In this document: positions 8,884 to 18,293 of the stretch, piece by piece | Numbering within the stretch: the stretch's first letter is position 1 | Layout: every line of letters starts with the position of its first letter | NCBI RefSeq assembly: GCF_000743525.1 | Contig: NZ_JQGK01000001.1 | Location: forward strand, 186,001 to 250,000 | Direction of reading: 5' to 3' | Origin: Sulfurospirillum sp. SCADC | Lineage (GTDB): Bacteria; Campylobacterota; Campylobacteria; Campylobacterales; Sulfurospirillaceae | Length of the DNA stretch: 64,000 bases | The notes under the pieces: model-generated | Told to the model about the DNA's origin: nothing | Databases searched by the model: none | What the model saw: the letters and a program-made list of their open reading frames with translations, nothing else | Position numbers and translations under genes: made by a program

Positions 8884-10730
8884 TAGGATTTCATGCCTAA
8901 AAGGGTATCTAACATCTCATCAATGGTTGTGATAATTTTAGCCGCAGCCGTATAAGAGGCTTGATACATAATCAAGTTCGCAAGCTCCTCATCTTCATTC
9001 ACACCGCTCGTCGATTGAAATTCGGTATACGCCGTATTATAAAGTGTTGAGTTGGTTGAAAGACTCGAATCTGCAGCATTTGCTTCTGAAGCAATATGCG
9101 TTGTCAAGCTAGTGTAATATCCATCCAGTGTTCCACTGGTGACAAGCCCATTATTGTAAAAGCTGAGTGAATCGTATTGCAGTTGCACCATGGCATTCGC
9201 AACCGTATTATCTCCTGAGGTGGGGGCTGCAAATCCTGCCATCGAAGAAGGATCTTTTTGATATTGCGTTGCGACGCTAATGTCAGAGGCATCCGTTCCC
9301 GTTAAAAACTGACTAATACCAATAGCACCTGGAAAATTCGTTCCATTATCTTCTATGGCAATAGTGTATCCGCTGTTATTGGTCGTAGGAGAGAGTGAAA
9401 AGGTTCCATCTTCCATATAAATAGCTGTAAAGTAATCATCTACGTCGTTTAATGAGTTATTATCGCTATTGTCATCGGTACTGGAGTTAATTTGAGAGAC
9501 AATACTATCAGAGAAGGTATTGTCGGTCATGGTTGTTGTACTTCCAATCGTAATCGTTTTACGACCCACTTCAAGACCGCTACTATCATAAACAATGACA
9601 TCAAAGGTGCCCGATTCAATATTTTCATAGGCATTTTTTAAAGAGGTATTCCCTGAAATATCTAAAATCGGTGATTGCATACTTGATTGTGCACTTTGCG
9701 CATAAATGTTGTTCGTTGCGGTAATCAGTGTTTGCGCAAAGGTATCTAATTCATCGATATAATCTTGGATCGTTCCATCGGTAGGATACCCATTCTCACC
9801 ATTGAGAGCACGACCACGAAGATCGAGCATAGCGCCGACTTTACCCCCTGAAATTTTTCCTGTCAAATCATACTGTTTGCCATCTTGTGTTTCGTAGTAA
9901 ACAGAGTAATAACCACTTGTATTCGAGCTATTACTTGCCACAAGGGGGTGGTACGTCGATCCATCAATAATCGTATACCCAGCAATATTCAAGCTATACT
10001 CTGTGCTACTTGATTCAGAAGAGCTGAGGTCTGCTGAAACTGAGGAGGTGTAACTGCTCGTACTGCCTTTAGAAACCGAAATATCCACTAGATTTGCTAA
10101 AGTCAGTTCAAGCTCATCACGCGCATCCCTTAAATCATTGGCATAATTACCCGCTTCTGATTCTATCGCATTGATTTGTTTATTAATATCGGCAATTTGT
10201 GAGGCAATACTGTTAATTTCATCAATAGATGTTTTAAGCTGTGAATTCACAGAATCTTGAAGATCCCGTAAGGATTCACGCGTGGATTGAATATCACTTG
10301 TCATCGTTAAAGCCGATTGAACCAAAGCGATTTTTTGAGAACCTTCTGTTGCATTGGAAGCCAAATCACTCCAAGCAGCAAAATACTCTTCAAGATCAAC
10401 CGCAATGCCTGACTCGTCCAAGTCAGGAAAATACGTTGAAACTTCTTCTAATGTTTGTGTTGTGTAGGTATCATACGAAACAGCCGTGGCTGCTTTTTTT
10501 AATTGTGCATATGTAAATTCATCGTGCACACGTGTCACAGAAGTCACCGTAACGCCAGTCCCAACGCTAACACCACCCGAACTTACCGCAGAACTTGCTG
10601 CTAAATTAACGCGTTGTCTGGTGTACGAAGTATTATCTTGATTAGCAATATTTTGACTGGTAGTGGCAACAGCAACTTGAGAGGCATTGAGAGCCGATGT
10701 TCCTGTGTTGAGTGTGCTAAAAAGTCCCAT
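8883..10730 (-). CDS. flgK: Flagellar hook-associated protein 1
   Basis: FlgK joins the hook to the filament. The 615-residue protein has the conserved axial N-terminus MGLFSTLNTGTSALNASQ with SQNIANQDNTSYTRQRV, and the C-terminal helix with ANLIMYQASYTAAAKII and IDEMLDTLLGM. The Ser/Thr/Asn-rich middle is variable. It lies 2 nt downstream of flgN, its chaperone gene, in the order flgM-flgN-flgK seen in Campylobacter. Expression is probably late, from the sigma28-type promoter upstream of flgM. Confidence 0.97.
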   Translation of the reverse strand: MGLFSTLNTGTSALNASQVAVATTSQNIANQDNTSYTRQRVNLAASSAVSSGGVSVGTGVTVTSVTRVHDEFTYAQLKKAATAVSYDTYTTQTLEEVSTYFPDLDESGIAVDLEEYFAAWSDLASNATEGSQKIALVQSALTMTSDIQSTRESLRDLQDSVNSQLKTSIDEINSIASQIADINKQINAIESEAGNYANDLRDARDELELTLANLVDISVSKGSTSSYTSSVSADLSSSESSSTEYSLNIAGYTIIDGSTYHPLVASNSSNTSGYYSVYYETQDGKQYDLTGKISGGKVGAMLDLRGRALNGENGYPTDGTIQDYIDELDTFAQTLITATNNIYAQSAQSSMQSPILDISGNTSLKNAYENIESGTFDVIVYDSSGLEVGRKTITIGSTTTMTDNTFSDSIVSQINSSTDDNSDNNSLNDVDDYFTAIYMEDGTFSLSPTTNNSGYTIAIEDNGTNFPGAIGISQFLTGTDASDISVATQYQKDPSSMAGFAAPTSGDNTVANAMVQLQYDSLSFYNNGLVTSGTLDGYYTSLTTHIASEANAADSSLSTNSTLYNTAYTEFQSTSGVNEDEELANLIMYQASYTAAAKIITTIDEMLDTLLGMKS

Positions 10731-10732
10731 AA

Positions 10733-11161
10733 TTATGCCTCAATTTTGAGTAACGAAGCTGGCTTGTGATTGGCTATTTTATAACCATCCATCTCTCTTG
10801 GAAAGATATTATCGAGTAAGACATTGTAAAATTGACTAATGGTAACCACATATTTTGCATACTGCTTATTGCAAACTTTAAGTGCTGTGAGCTTTGATTT
10901 CATTTGAGTGAGGAGCTCTTTTTGAGTCGCGTCCAATAACTCTTCAAGTGATTTTTTACCACTCTCTTTCAGCATTTTGGAAAGTTCATTGTCCAAAAGA
11001 GACTTTTTGGTCTCAAAGGAGTGAATCAAATCTTCTTTAATTTTAGATCGTTCAGCTACATCTCCATGCTGTGCAGCTTTGATAGCAACAATATCTTTTT
11101 CAGTCTGCTCTATAAGGCTATCAATATCTTTAATCGCATTGTGCAAATAGTGTGTTAACAT
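10733..11161 (-). CDS. flgN: FlgN-like flagellar export chaperone
   Basis: A 142-residue, largely helical protein with long charged heptad-like stretches and little sequence conservation, as expected of FlgN, the chaperone for hook-associated proteins FlgK and FlgL. Assignment rests on its helical nature and position between flgM and flgK, where Campylobacter has an equivalent gene. It starts 26 nt after flgM; a copy of the palindrome TTACATGTAA lies in the gap between the two genes. Confidence 0.82.
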   Translation of the reverse strand: MLTHYLHNAIKDIDSLIEQTEKDIVAIKAAQHGDVAERSKIKEDLIHSFETKKSLLDNELSKMLKESGKKSLEELLDATQKELLTQMKSKLTALKVCNKQYAKYVVTISQFYNVLLDNIFPREMDGYKIANHKPASLLKIEA

Positions 11162-11187
11162 CGTTTGATCCTTTTACATGTAAGGAT

Positions 11188-11388
11188 TTAGAGCAACTCT
11201 TCCGCGACAGCTTGAGCCGTTTTTGCTAGATCGAAGGTGTACGTTCCATTTTCGATTCCAGCTTTAAGCGCGGAGACTTTGTCTACCCCTTCACTTTTTT
11301 CTGTTTTTAAGACGCCTTTGGAGGCATCTTCTTTCAGACTGTTTTGTTGTACATACACCACATTGGACGATTGAACGGTTGAAATCAT
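11188..11388 (-). CDS. flgM: Anti-sigma28 factor FlgM
   Basis: FlgM binds FliA (sigma28) until the hook is complete and it is exported. This 66-residue protein has the disordered polar N-terminus and the C-terminal segment KVSALKAGIENGTYTFDLAK followed by TAQAVAEELL, matching the FlgM sigma-binding region. A sigma28-like promoter lies 40-66 nt upstream, so it is likely autoregulated as part of the late class. It sits between flgJ and flgN. Confidence 0.92.
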   Translation of the reverse strand: MISTVQSSNVVYVQQNSLKEDASKGVLKTEKSEGVDKVSALKAGIENGTYTFDLAKTAQAVAEELL

Positions 11389-11427
11389 TTTAGAACCTTT
11401 ACAGTTAAATTAGTATCGCTTGCAACT

Positions 11428-11454
11428 ATATCGTCTAAAATGATAAAACTTTAA
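11428..11454 (-). promoter_or_regulatory. Putative sigma28 (FliA) promoter of flgM-flgN-flgK
   Basis: On the minus strand a TTAAAG box is followed after 15 nt by CGATAT, matching the epsilonproteobacterial FliA pattern (an A-rich -35 region and CGATWT at -10). The TTAAAG part overlaps the end of flgJ. It would drive the late genes flgM, flgN and flgK. This is a motif match read by eye. Confidence 0.5.
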
Positions 11455-11750
11455 CGTTCCTCTTTTAAATAGTTAAATAACATTTCACTTAAACCCAAAT
11501 TACCACTCAAAGCATTACTCATTGTGTCGTTATACATCGATTTATAAATTTTATCACCCGCATCTTTCTCATAAAGTCCACCCTCTTCATCACTGCTAAG
11601 CGCAATATCCAAGATCTGTTTTAAGAAAAATGCTTCAAACTTGTCGGTTTGCTCTTTCAGCAACGCATCATTTTGCTCTGTACTGCCTACGGGAGTGGGC
11701 GTTGGATTATAATTCGCATTTAAAAGAGCTATGCTGCTATCAGTTTGCAT
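11451..11750 (-). CDS. flgJ: FlgJ-like flagellar rod-binding protein (no muramidase domain)
   Basis: A 99-residue protein matching the N-terminal rod-binding domain of Flg[21 protein letters not shown], then [16 protein letters not shown] and [10 protein letters not shown]. The C-terminal peptidoglycan hydrolase domain found in enteric FlgJ is absent, as is usual in Campylobacterota. The ATG overlaps the flgI stop by one base (TAATG), so the pair is translationally coupled. Its role is scaffolding of rod assembly in the periplasm. Confidence 0.9.
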   Translation of the reverse strand: MQTDSSIALLNANYNPTPTPVGSTEQNDALLKEQTDKFEAFFLKQILDIALSSDEEGGLYEKDAGDKIYKSMYNDTMSNALSGNLGLSEMLFNYLKEER

Positions 11751-12805
11751 TAGATGATCTCCAACGGAGCCGTAATGGCGCCTGCACGCTTGATATTTTC
11801 TAAAATAGAGATAATATCTTTAGGCCTAGCTCCTAATTTATTGAGGGCACGTGCAATGTTTGCAACCGTCATACTCTCTTGTTTGATTTTAATGCGATTT
11901 TCCGCTCCAGCGATCTTAACATTACCACCAATATCAATATTTCGCTCATCGGCTAACACATCTTCGGCTTCAATCTTGATCGTAATATCCCCATGGGTCA
12001 CCACAACAGGATCAACCCTGACATTGACACCTGAAACAATCGTTCCCGTACGCTCATCGATCACAATTTTTTCTTCTTTTTCGTACCGCACATCGACATC
12101 CAATGTTTTCGCTAAAAACTCAACGGTGGAGTGACCTTCAGGCTTCATCAAACGAACGGTTCGTGAATCCGTTGCTACGGCAATTTTTTTACCAAATTTT
12201 TTATTGAGTTCATTTTGCACGGAAACGGCAGTATTAAAATTGGCTTCTTTTAAGGAAAGATCCACAAATTCTTGTTCATGGAGATTGTTTTCAATTTCAC
12301 GCTCCACCAAAGCACCATTAAAGATGTTCGCAGAAGCGGGGTGATTGAGTTGTCCTTTCTCTTTACCGTTCATACCACCAATGGTGAGTGAGCCTTGTGC
12401 TAAAGAGTAGATTTTTCCATCCACACCTTTGAGCGGTGTCAAAAGCAGATTGCCACCTTGCAAAGACTTTGCATCACCAATGGACGAGACCGAGACATTG
12501 ATTGTATCACCTTGTCTAGCAAAGGCTGGAAGTTTTGCGGTCACCACCACAGCGGCGATATTTTTAGACTTAATATCCGCAGGATCAATTTTAACGTTGA
12601 CCGTTTGCAAAAGATTGGAGAGTGATCGTAGTGTAAATTCGGACGATGAACCATCTCCCGTGCCGTTAAGTCCCACGACAAGACCATAACCGATAAGTTG
12701 GTTTTCCCTCACTCCAATGACATTGGCAATATCACCAAGCCTTTGAGCATAGAGTGTGCTGAGTGCTGAGATCAGTACGAAAGAGAGTGTAACAAGCTTC
12801 ATCAA
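11750..12805 (-). CDS. flgI: Flagellar P-ring protein
   Basis: FlgI forms the periplasmic P-ring around the distal rod. The 351-residue protein has a signal peptide ending near LYAQR (about residues 1-20) and the conserved start of the mature chain, [19 protein letters not shown], with GLNGTGDGS. The C-terminus has [13 protein letters not shown]. It heads flgI-flgJ, and a strong sigma54-type promoter lies 34-49 nt upstream, which fits RpoN control of middle flagellar genes in this phylum. Confidence 0.97.
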   Translation of the reverse strand: MMKLVTLSFVLISALSTLYAQRLGDIANVIGVRENQLIGYGLVVGLNGTGDGSSSEFTLRSLSNLLQTVNVKIDPADIKSKNIAAVVVTAKLPAFARQGDTINVSVSSIGDAKSLQGGNLLLTPLKGVDGKIYSLAQGSLTIGGMNGKEKGQLNHPASANIFNGALVEREIENNLHEQEFVDLSLKEANFNTAVSVQNELNKKFGKKIAVATDSRTVRLMKPEGHSTVEFLAKTLDVDVRYEKEEKIVIDERTGTIVSGVNVRVDPVVVTHGDITIKIEAEDVLADERNIDIGGNVKIAGAENRIKIKQESMTVANIARALNKLGARPKDIISILENIKRAGAITAPLEII

Positions 12806-12838
12806 TTCCCTTTAAATTTAGCGTTCTTGCCAATTTAA

Positions 12839-12854
12839 AGCAATTAATGTTCCA
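12839..12854 (-). promoter_or_regulatory. Sigma54 (RpoN) promoter upstream of flgI
   Basis: The minus strand reads TGGAACATTAATTGCT, an excellent match to the TGGCACGNNNNTTGCW consensus with correct spacing of the GG and GC elements. It lies about 34 nt upstream of the flgI ATG. RpoN with FlgSR controls rod, ring and hook genes in Campylobacter, so the location is as expected. Confidence 0.75.
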
Positions 12855-12859
12855 CGTTC

Positions 12860-13435
12860 TTACATGTAAAAGGAGAGTGAACTGTTTCCAAATTTTTTAC
12901 GCTTTGCTAACGTATACGAACCAATCGCTTCTGGAAGGACAAGGGTGCTCATATGTTCAATGACAATTAAATGTGCCTTTTCAGCGGGAATCGAAGCAAT
13001 TAAGCGTATCACTTTTTCATACACATCTTCCATCCCTTCACGAATGGAAAAAGGCGGATCGAAATAGAAATACGCTTTACATGTAAGCTTTCCTAGCAGT
13101 GTAGGAAAAAGGATAAAACTGTCACCTTCAAGAGGCGTTGTGTGTGCTTCATCGATTGCTTTACAGTTACGTTTGAGTGTTTGAAACGCGGCTCTATCTT
13201 TTTCTATAAAATAGGCGTGTTTAGCACCACGACTCAGTGCTTCAAGCCCCATTGAACCACTACCACCAAATACTTCGACAAAGAGTTCATCGATGATGTC
13301 GTATTGGAGGCTATCAAAAAGAGACCCTTTTAAGATGGCTTTGGTACTTCGAGTGCTCTCTAAAGAGGGAAGAAAAATCTTTTTTCCCTTGTATTTGCCT
13401 ACACTAATGGTTGAAGAAAGGGGCTTAGTTGCCAT
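12860..13435 (-). CDS. rsmD: 16S rRNA (guanine966-N2)-methyltransferase RsmD
   Basis: A 191-residue SAM-dependent methyltransferase. The SAM-binding segment VEVFGGSGSMGLEALSRGA lies at about residues 52-70 and the catalytic motif is DPPF in FYFDPPFS, the family's usual N/DPPF/Y. The substrate is the 2-amino group of a guanine in 16S rRNA. The C-terminus ends in Phe-Tyr-Met because a TTTACATGTAA palindrome forms the last codons and stop. The start overlaps the upstream small gene by 11 nt. Confidence 0.92.
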   Translation of the reverse strand: MATKPLSSTISVGKYKGKKIFLPSLESTRSTKAILKGSLFDSLQYDIIDELFVEVFGGSGSMGLEALSRGAKHAYFIEKDRAAFQTLKRNCKAIDEAHTTPLEGDSFILFPTLLGKLTCKAYFYFDPPFSIREGMEDVYEKVIRLIASIPAEKAHLIVIEHMSTLVLPEAIGSYTLAKRKKFGNSSLSFYM

Positions 13436-13787
13436 AATAGGCTCGAATCGTCTGGATCAGTTCTGCTCTAAATTTTTCAGTCAAGGCAGTGATTTTTTCT
13501 TCAAGAAGAAGGGTGTGCCTAGAAGCAGATACCCCTTCATCCATCGTATCTTGACGTAAAAGAAGGTGTTGAAAAAATTTATCCAGTTCCAAAAGCAGTG
13601 AAGATTTAGAAAAGGGAATCATCAAATTACCCTCATGAGAAGAGATATAGAAAATAGGTTTATCGAGTTCAATTTTTTTATCGCTTATGACAAAATCACA
13701 CTGTTTATAAGGCACAACCCTATCGCCTAAAAAACTCTTGAGTGCTCGACTTAACAGCAACGATTGACACACTAACGCTATTTTCAT
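13425..13787 (-). CDS. Hypothetical protein upstream of rsmD
   Basis: I do not recognise the family. The start is chosen at the ATG at 13785-13787 because GAGGAAT lies just upstream; the open frame extends 23 codons further without a comparable ribosome binding site. The resulting 120-residue protein starts MKIALVCQSLLLSRAL, has a mixed alpha/beta N-terminus, and ends in a helical region with KITALTEKFRAELIQ. It overlaps rsmD and is presumably coexpressed. A position next to flagellar genes does not by itself indicate a motility role. Confidence 0.7.
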   Translation of the reverse strand: MKIALVCQSLLLSRALKSFLGDRVVPYKQCDFVISDKKIELDKPIFYISSHEGNLMIPFSKSSLLLELDKFFQHLLLRQDTMDEGVSASRHTLLLEEKITALTEKFRAELIQTIRAYYGN

Positions 13788-13862
13788 CTTATTCCTCTGC
13801 TTGTAATCATGAAATAGTAACACACTCAATCTTAATCCTCTTTTGTCTTCTTTCACACGGTG

Positions 13863-13890
13863 TTAAAGAGAAAAATAGATCTGTCGATCT
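13863..13890 (+). promoter_or_regulatory. Putative sigma28 (FliA) promoter of flaG-fliD-fliS
   Basis: TTAAAG and CGATCT are separated by 16 nt, 30-57 nt upstream of the flaG ATG. The TTAAAG box is identical to that upstream of flgM on the other strand. Late filament genes are sigma28-dependent in this group, so the match is sensible but unproven. Confidence 0.45.
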
Positions 13891-13919
13891 TGTTGTTATA
13901 AAAGTTATGGAGGGCAATT

Positions 13920-14285
13920 ATGGACATTTTTAGCACGACCAGTAAGCAAGCCGAAACTGCAACTACTCCTAAAGTCGCAACGACGCCACAAGTCAATGAG
14001 ATTAAACAAAGCAGTGATGCTAATTTGAAAAACCAACAAAATCAACGAAACCAAGATGAAACCACTGCCATCCTCGAACAAACGGTTAATGAACTGAATG
14101 ACCAAATGGATCTTTTAGAGACCAATATTGCTTTTGGTTTTAACAAAGAGTTGAGTAGAATGTATGTCAGTGTTATTGAGAAAAGCAGTGGCGATACCAT
14201 TCGTCAAATTCCCACAGAAGAGGCGATGGCACTTTCTGTAAAGATGAAAGAAATTGTCGGAATGATTTTCGACAAAAAAGGATAA
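13920..14285 (+). CDS. flaG: Flagellar protein FlaG
   Basis: A 121-residue protein with a polar Gln/Thr/Asn-rich N-terminus (about 1-55) and the conserved FlaG C-terminal domain: NIAFGFNKELSRMYVSVIE, then GDTIRQIPTEEAM. FlaG influences filament length in Campylobacter and other genera. The ATG follows a GGAGGGCAATT ribosome binding site. It heads flaG-fliD-fliS-chaperone, the same order as in C. jejuni. Confidence 0.94.
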   Translation: MDIFSTTSKQAETATTPKVATTPQVNEIKQSSDANLKNQQNQRNQDETTAILEQTVNELNDQMDLLETNIAFGFNKELSRMYVSVIEKSSGDTIRQIPTEEAMALSVKMKEIVGMIFDKKG

Positions 14286-14288
14286 CCT

Positions 14289-15995
14289 ATGGCAACCTCT
14301 AGTTTAAGCTCACTCGGACTTGGTAGTGATAGCGTTTTAAGTTATGATGTTATTGATAGCTTGCGTGCAGTGGATGAAGAAGCACTGCTTGATCCAATTG
14401 ATACAGATTTAGCAACCAATTCAACACAACAGACAGACTTAGAAACACTCACAACACTAGCATCAGCACTTTCAACATCAGCAAGTGCCTTGGCAGATGA
14501 TACCTATTACCTACAACGCACAACCACTGTTTCCAATGATGCGGTGAGCGTTACGGTTGATGGTGGTACCAATGTTCAAGAGTTCACGTTACATGTAGAT
14601 CAACTCGCACAGCAAGATATTTACCAAAGTACTGGATTTAGTTCCGAAACCAGTGCGGTTACCACAGCATCTGATACATTAACAATTGAAGTGAATGGCA
14701 CTTCATACGCTTTGGCTGTCTCTTCCTCCACAACACTCAGTGATCTTGCAAGCATGATTAATGATAAGTTTGATGGCAGCATTACCGCATCTCTTTTAAA
14801 CACAGGTGGAACCACACCGTATAAACTCGTTTTAAAATCAGACAACACCGGGGCAGATTATGATATTACTCTAACATCCGCTAATTATGAGAGCGATCCC
14901 ACGTCAACCAATATTCTTACGAGCTTAGGCTGGGATGATACAGACAACCACGTGCAAACAGCACAAGATGCAAAGTTTACCTACAATGGTATTAGCATTA
15001 CCCGCTCTTCAAATACGATTGATGACTTAGTAACAGGTGCGACGATTACACTGAACGAAGTCCAAAGTAGTGGTGTAACAACTAAAGTATCCATCGAACA
15101 AGATTGGAGTGATGTTAAAACACAAATTGAATCTTTTGTCTCTGCGTTTAACAGCTTAGTGGAAAACTTAGATACGGCCACCAGTTATAATTCAGAGGAA
15201 GAGACAGCAGGTGTTTTTCAAGGCGTGAGTCAACTTACAGGCTTTTTCTCTAGCTTAAAAAGGCAGATACAAAGTATTGATAGCCTAGGACGTAGCCTTG
15301 TGGATTATGGTCTTTCCTTTGAAGATGGGGAACTTACCTTTGATGAAGATACTTTCAATACAATGGTAGAAGATGATGCTACCGATGTACAAGACTTTTT
15401 TATGGGATCAAAAACTTACGAAACAACAACAGCCTATTCAGGAACTAGCGTTGCATCTGGCGCTTTAGATATTACCTATAAAGGGTTGTATATTAATGAG
15501 ACCAGTATTCGTTTTACAACCGATGCAGGCTCCACCTCAGAAGAAAATGCCTTGGCACTTCAAAATGCCATTAATAAAGCAGGTGTTGAGGGGGTTACCG
15601 CAACGGTTGGAGATGATGGAAACATCATTTTAAAAAGTACGACAGGCGAAGATATTGCCATTACCGGCGATGCAACCGCTTTAGCAACGCTTGGTTTAAA
15701 AGCGACAACTGTAAACGGACAGAGCACCACGAACAATGGATTTTTTACCGATTTTAGTGATCTGTTAACAACGTATACAAAAAGCAGTACTGGTACTTTG
15801 GCAATCTACTCTACGTATCTTGACACCAAAGCAGATTCCTTAACCGAACAAAGAGAAAAAAGTGTAACGATGTTAGATAAACGATATGAAATTATGGCAT
15901 CAAAATTTGCGGCATACGATAGTATTATAAGCTCAATGACAACAGCGTTTAATACACTCTCTATGATGATTGATTCAGCAAGTAGTAGCGATTAA
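14289..15995 (+). CDS. fliD: Flagellar filament cap protein
   Basis: FliD caps the growing filament and folds incoming flagellin. At 568 residues it matches the family. The N-terminal coiled region and LDPIDTDLATNSTQQTDLE are followed by the FliD_N domain with FTLHVDQLAQQDIY near residue 100. The C-terminal helices contain LTEQREKSVTMLDKRYEIMASKFAAYD. It starts 3 nt after flaG and its middle is Ser/Thr-rich like the neighbouring flgK product. Confidence 0.96.
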   Translation: MATSSLSSLGLGSDSVLSYDVIDSLRAVDEEALLDPIDTDLATNSTQQTDLETLTTLASALSTSASALADDTYYLQRTTTVSNDAVSVTVDGGTNVQEFTLHVDQLAQQDIYQSTGFSSETSAVTTASDTLTIEVNGTSYALAVSSSTTLSDLASMINDKFDGSITASLLNTGGTTPYKLVLKSDNTGADYDITLTSANYESDPTSTNILTSLGWDDTDNHVQTAQDAKFTYNGISITRSSNTIDDLVTGATITLNEVQSSGVTTKVSIEQDWSDVKTQIESFVSAFNSLVENLDTATSYNSEEETAGVFQGVSQLTGFFSSLKRQIQSIDSLGRSLVDYGLSFEDGELTFDEDTFNTMVEDDATDVQDFFMGSKTYETTTAYSGTSVASGALDITYKGLYINETSIRFTTDAGSTSEENALALQNAINKAGVEGVTATVGDDGNIILKSTTGEDIAITGDATALATLGLKATTVNGQSTTNNGFFTDFSDLLTTYTKSSTGTLAIYSTYLDTKADSLTEQREKSVTMLDKRYEIMASKFAAYDSIISSMTTAFNTLSMMIDSASSSD

Positions 15996-16012
15996 TTTTA
16001 AAGGATTTTTAC

Positions 16013-16390
16013 ATGTATACCAATCTAGCCTATGCAACCTATTCACAAAATAATGCCTCTATTGAATCTCCTGAGAAGTTAATTAAGATGCTTTATGAAG
16101 GTATTTTACGTTTTGCATCGCAGGCAAAAAAAGCCATTGAAAAAAGAGATATTGAAAAAAGAACCTATTGGATCAATCGCACATCTGCTATTTTTGCGGA
16201 ACTCATTCATTCCCTCAATTACGATGGCGGGCAAGTTGCCTATTATCTTCGTGGGCTTTACACGTATCAACTCAAACTTCTCTCAGAGGCCAATCTTAAA
16301 AATGATGCTACAAAATTAGACGAGGTCATCAATGTTGCGCTTGGACTTTTAGAGGCGTGGAAAGAGGAGACAGAAAATGAGCTGGAGTGA
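16013..16390 (+). CDS. fliS: Flagellin-specific export chaperone FliS
   Basis: FliS binds the C-terminus of flagellin in the cytoplasm and prevents premature assembly. This 125-residue helical protein has the family's NNASIESPEKLIKMLYEG (about residues 11-28) and the later LNYDGGQVAYYLRGLYTYQL. It overlaps the next gene by 14 nt. The start codon lies in a TTACATGTAT sequence, a one-base variant of the repeated palindrome seen through the window. Confidence 0.95.
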   Translation: MYTNLAYATYSQNNASIESPEKLIKMLYEGILRFASQAKKAIEKRDIEKRTYWINRTSAIFAELIHSLNYDGGQVAYYLRGLYTYQLKLLSEANLKNDATKLDEVINVALGLLEAWKEETENELE

Positions 16391-16634
16391 CGCTTTTACC
16401 ATTGCAATCATTGAAAAAAATCCTATCAAACTGGGTAAACTCATCGCTGAAATGCCAAAAATAAGCGATATTCAAGAAGCAAAACATGCACAAGCCCTTA
16501 TTCAAGAAGCATTACATATCATGAAAAACGAACAGGCTCAACTGCATGATTCTATGGAAAAACTCAAAAAAACAAGAGCCTTTATTACCTCTGCTGCTAT
16601 TATTGCATCTCATAAAAAAGAGTACTTGGGATAA
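16377..16634 (+). CDS. Small helical flagellar chaperone, FliT-like
   Basis: An 85-residue, all-helical protein overlapping the fliS 3' end. Campylobacter has a small gene (the Cj0550 type) in the same place. Size, helical content and linkage to fliD and fliS suggest a FliT-like chaperone for FliD, but sequence similarity to enteric FliT is not evident by eye. The last codons lie inside a long hairpin that probably terminates transcription. Confidence 0.7.
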   Translation: MSWSDAFTIAIIEKNPIKLGKLIAEMPKISDIQEAKHAQALIQEALHIMKNEQAQLHDSMEKLKKTRAFITSAAIIASHKKEYLG

Positions 16635-16654
16635 TTTTATCCCCACGTACTCTT
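16618..16654. terminator. Bidirectional hairpin between convergent flagellar and symporter genes
   Basis: AAGAGTAC pairs with GTACTCTT and the inner GGGATAA pairs with TTATCCC, giving a long interrupted stem with a TT loop. It covers the stop of the fliT-like gene and the stop of the convergent symporter gene, so it can serve both. Confidence 0.65.
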
Positions 16655-18293
16655 AATTCTCAAAACACTTCTTAAGCAATGTTGAACTCTCTGGCTTCGT
16701 TAGCAAAGAGACAACCACCGCGGTTAAAGCAGAAAGTGGCAATGCCACGATCATCGCATCGACAAAAATAATTTTTCCACTTAAAAGTGAGTTCACACCA
16801 AAAAGCATTTTACACAGACCCAACTCTTTTGCCTCTTGAAAGTGAACAAATAAGAGCCAAAAAGTGGTAATGACCGTACCCACAACCATTGATGCAATCG
16901 CTCCTTTTTGTGTCATGCGCTTCCAAAAAAGCCCACCAAAATAGACCGGTAAAAAGATGCTCGCACACAGAGCAAAAAAGATAGCTGTACTTCGAGCAAT
17001 GATCGCTGGCTGTTTATCAAACAGATACGCCAAGGAGACCGAGATCACGATCATGATAACAATGCCTGTACGGGTAATCAGCAGTGAATTTGACGTGTGT
17101 TTTCCAACAATCTGCTCAAACACATCGCGACCAATTGCCGTTCCCATCGCATGAAATTGACTTGAAAGTGTACTCATCGCCGCTGAAATCAATGCAAACA
17201 AGAAGATAAAAGCAAACCATTTTGGCATCGCAGCGTTAATGAAATGTGGAATCACTTTTCCCACGCCACCTGCACTTTGGAGTGCATTTTTCCCTTCATT
17301 AAACTCATAATACCACACATTGGTCAGTGAACCTACGATAAACACAATTCCCGTCATCGCAATGATAAAAACACCCCCAATCAAAACAGCGCGATTGAGC
17401 TCATTTTTACTTTTAACCGTCATAAAGCGAACGACCAACTGAGGTTGTGCTAAAACACCAATACCAACGCCCATCGTAATCGTTGTAATCACAAAAAGCC
17501 ATCCCTCAGAGAGAAAAATAGGCATCTTGTTCCAGCCTTGAAAACCCCAATTCATAGAGAGTTTCATCATAAAATCAGGACTTCCTGCTTTGAGATCTTT
17601 AAGGTTAGCACTTCCAAGCGATGCAACCGTTTTGTTCCACACCATTTCCAGTTTTGAAAATCCTGCATCAATGCCACCCACAGCATCAAAAACCATGACC
17701 AACAGAATCATCATCGCCACAAACATGATGACCCCTTGCAGGGCATCGGTCAGCATCACCCCTTTTAATCCACCGGCTAAGACATAGCCTGTAATGATGA
17801 TTGAAAAGACTAAAAGCGCCATATGATAATCCACTTTAAAATACGCCACAATGAACTCTGTCCCACCAATCAAAACCGCTGAAGCATACAATGGCATAAA
17901 AAATGCGATCAAAATACCCCCAAATACTTGAATAAACTTAGAATTAAAACGTCGTCCTAGTAATTCAGGAAAGGTGTGTGCATTAAGGCGAATGCCCATT
18001 TTACGCGTAGGATTGCCCAAAAAGACAAAGGCGATGAATACACCCACAAAAATGTTACAAAACGTAAGCCATAACAGTGAATTTCCAAGCCACGCTGCCA
18101 CACCGCCAAACCCAACAATCGCGGCTGTAGAGATAAAGGTAGCTCCGTAGCTGAGTGCCATCACAAACGGATGCGTGTTGCCTCCTGCGATTAAGTAATC
18201 GGCAGAGCTTTTTGTCTGTTTATAGCCCACAAACCCAAGATACCCCAATACCGCAAGGTAAATAATGATGATGATATTTTCAAGCATATTCAT
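16653..18293 (-). CDS. Sodium:solute symporter (SSS family)
   Basis: A 546-residue inner-membrane protein with about 13 hydrophobic segments and the SSS fold. Family features include ADYLIAGGNTHPFVMALSYG (residues about 31-50) with the small-residue-rich helix after it, and YVLAGGLKGVMLTDALQG near 170-187. Close functional groups include acetate, proline and pantothenate carriers, and the substrate cannot be assigned. The ATG overlaps the stop of a 55-residue gene by one base (TAATG), so the two proteins are made together. Confidence 0.92.
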   Translation of the reverse strand: MNMLENIIIIIYLAVLGYLGFVGYKQTKSSADYLIAGGNTHPFVMALSYGATFISTAAIVGFGGVAAWLGNSLLWLTFCNIFVGVFIAFVFLGNPTRKMGIRLNAHTFPELLGRRFNSKFIQVFGGILIAFFMPLYASAVLIGGTEFIVAYFKVDYHMALLVFSIIITGYVLAGGLKGVMLTDALQGVIMFVAMMILLVMVFDAVGGIDAGFSKLEMVWNKTVASLGSANLKDLKAGSPDFMMKLSMNWGFQGWNKMPIFLSEGWLFVITTITMGVGIGVLAQPQLVVRFMTVKSKNELNRAVLIGGVFIIAMTGIVFIVGSLTNVWYYEFNEGKNALQSAGGVGKVIPHFINAAMPKWFAFIFLFALISAAMSTLSSQFHAMGTAIGRDVFEQIVGKHTSNSLLITRTGIVIMIVISVSLAYLFDKQPAIIARSTAIFFALCASIFLPVYFGGLFWKRMTQKGAIASMVVGTVITTFWLLFVHFQEAKELGLCKMLFGVNSLLSGKIIFVDAMIVALPLSALTAVVVSLLTKPESSTLLKKCFEN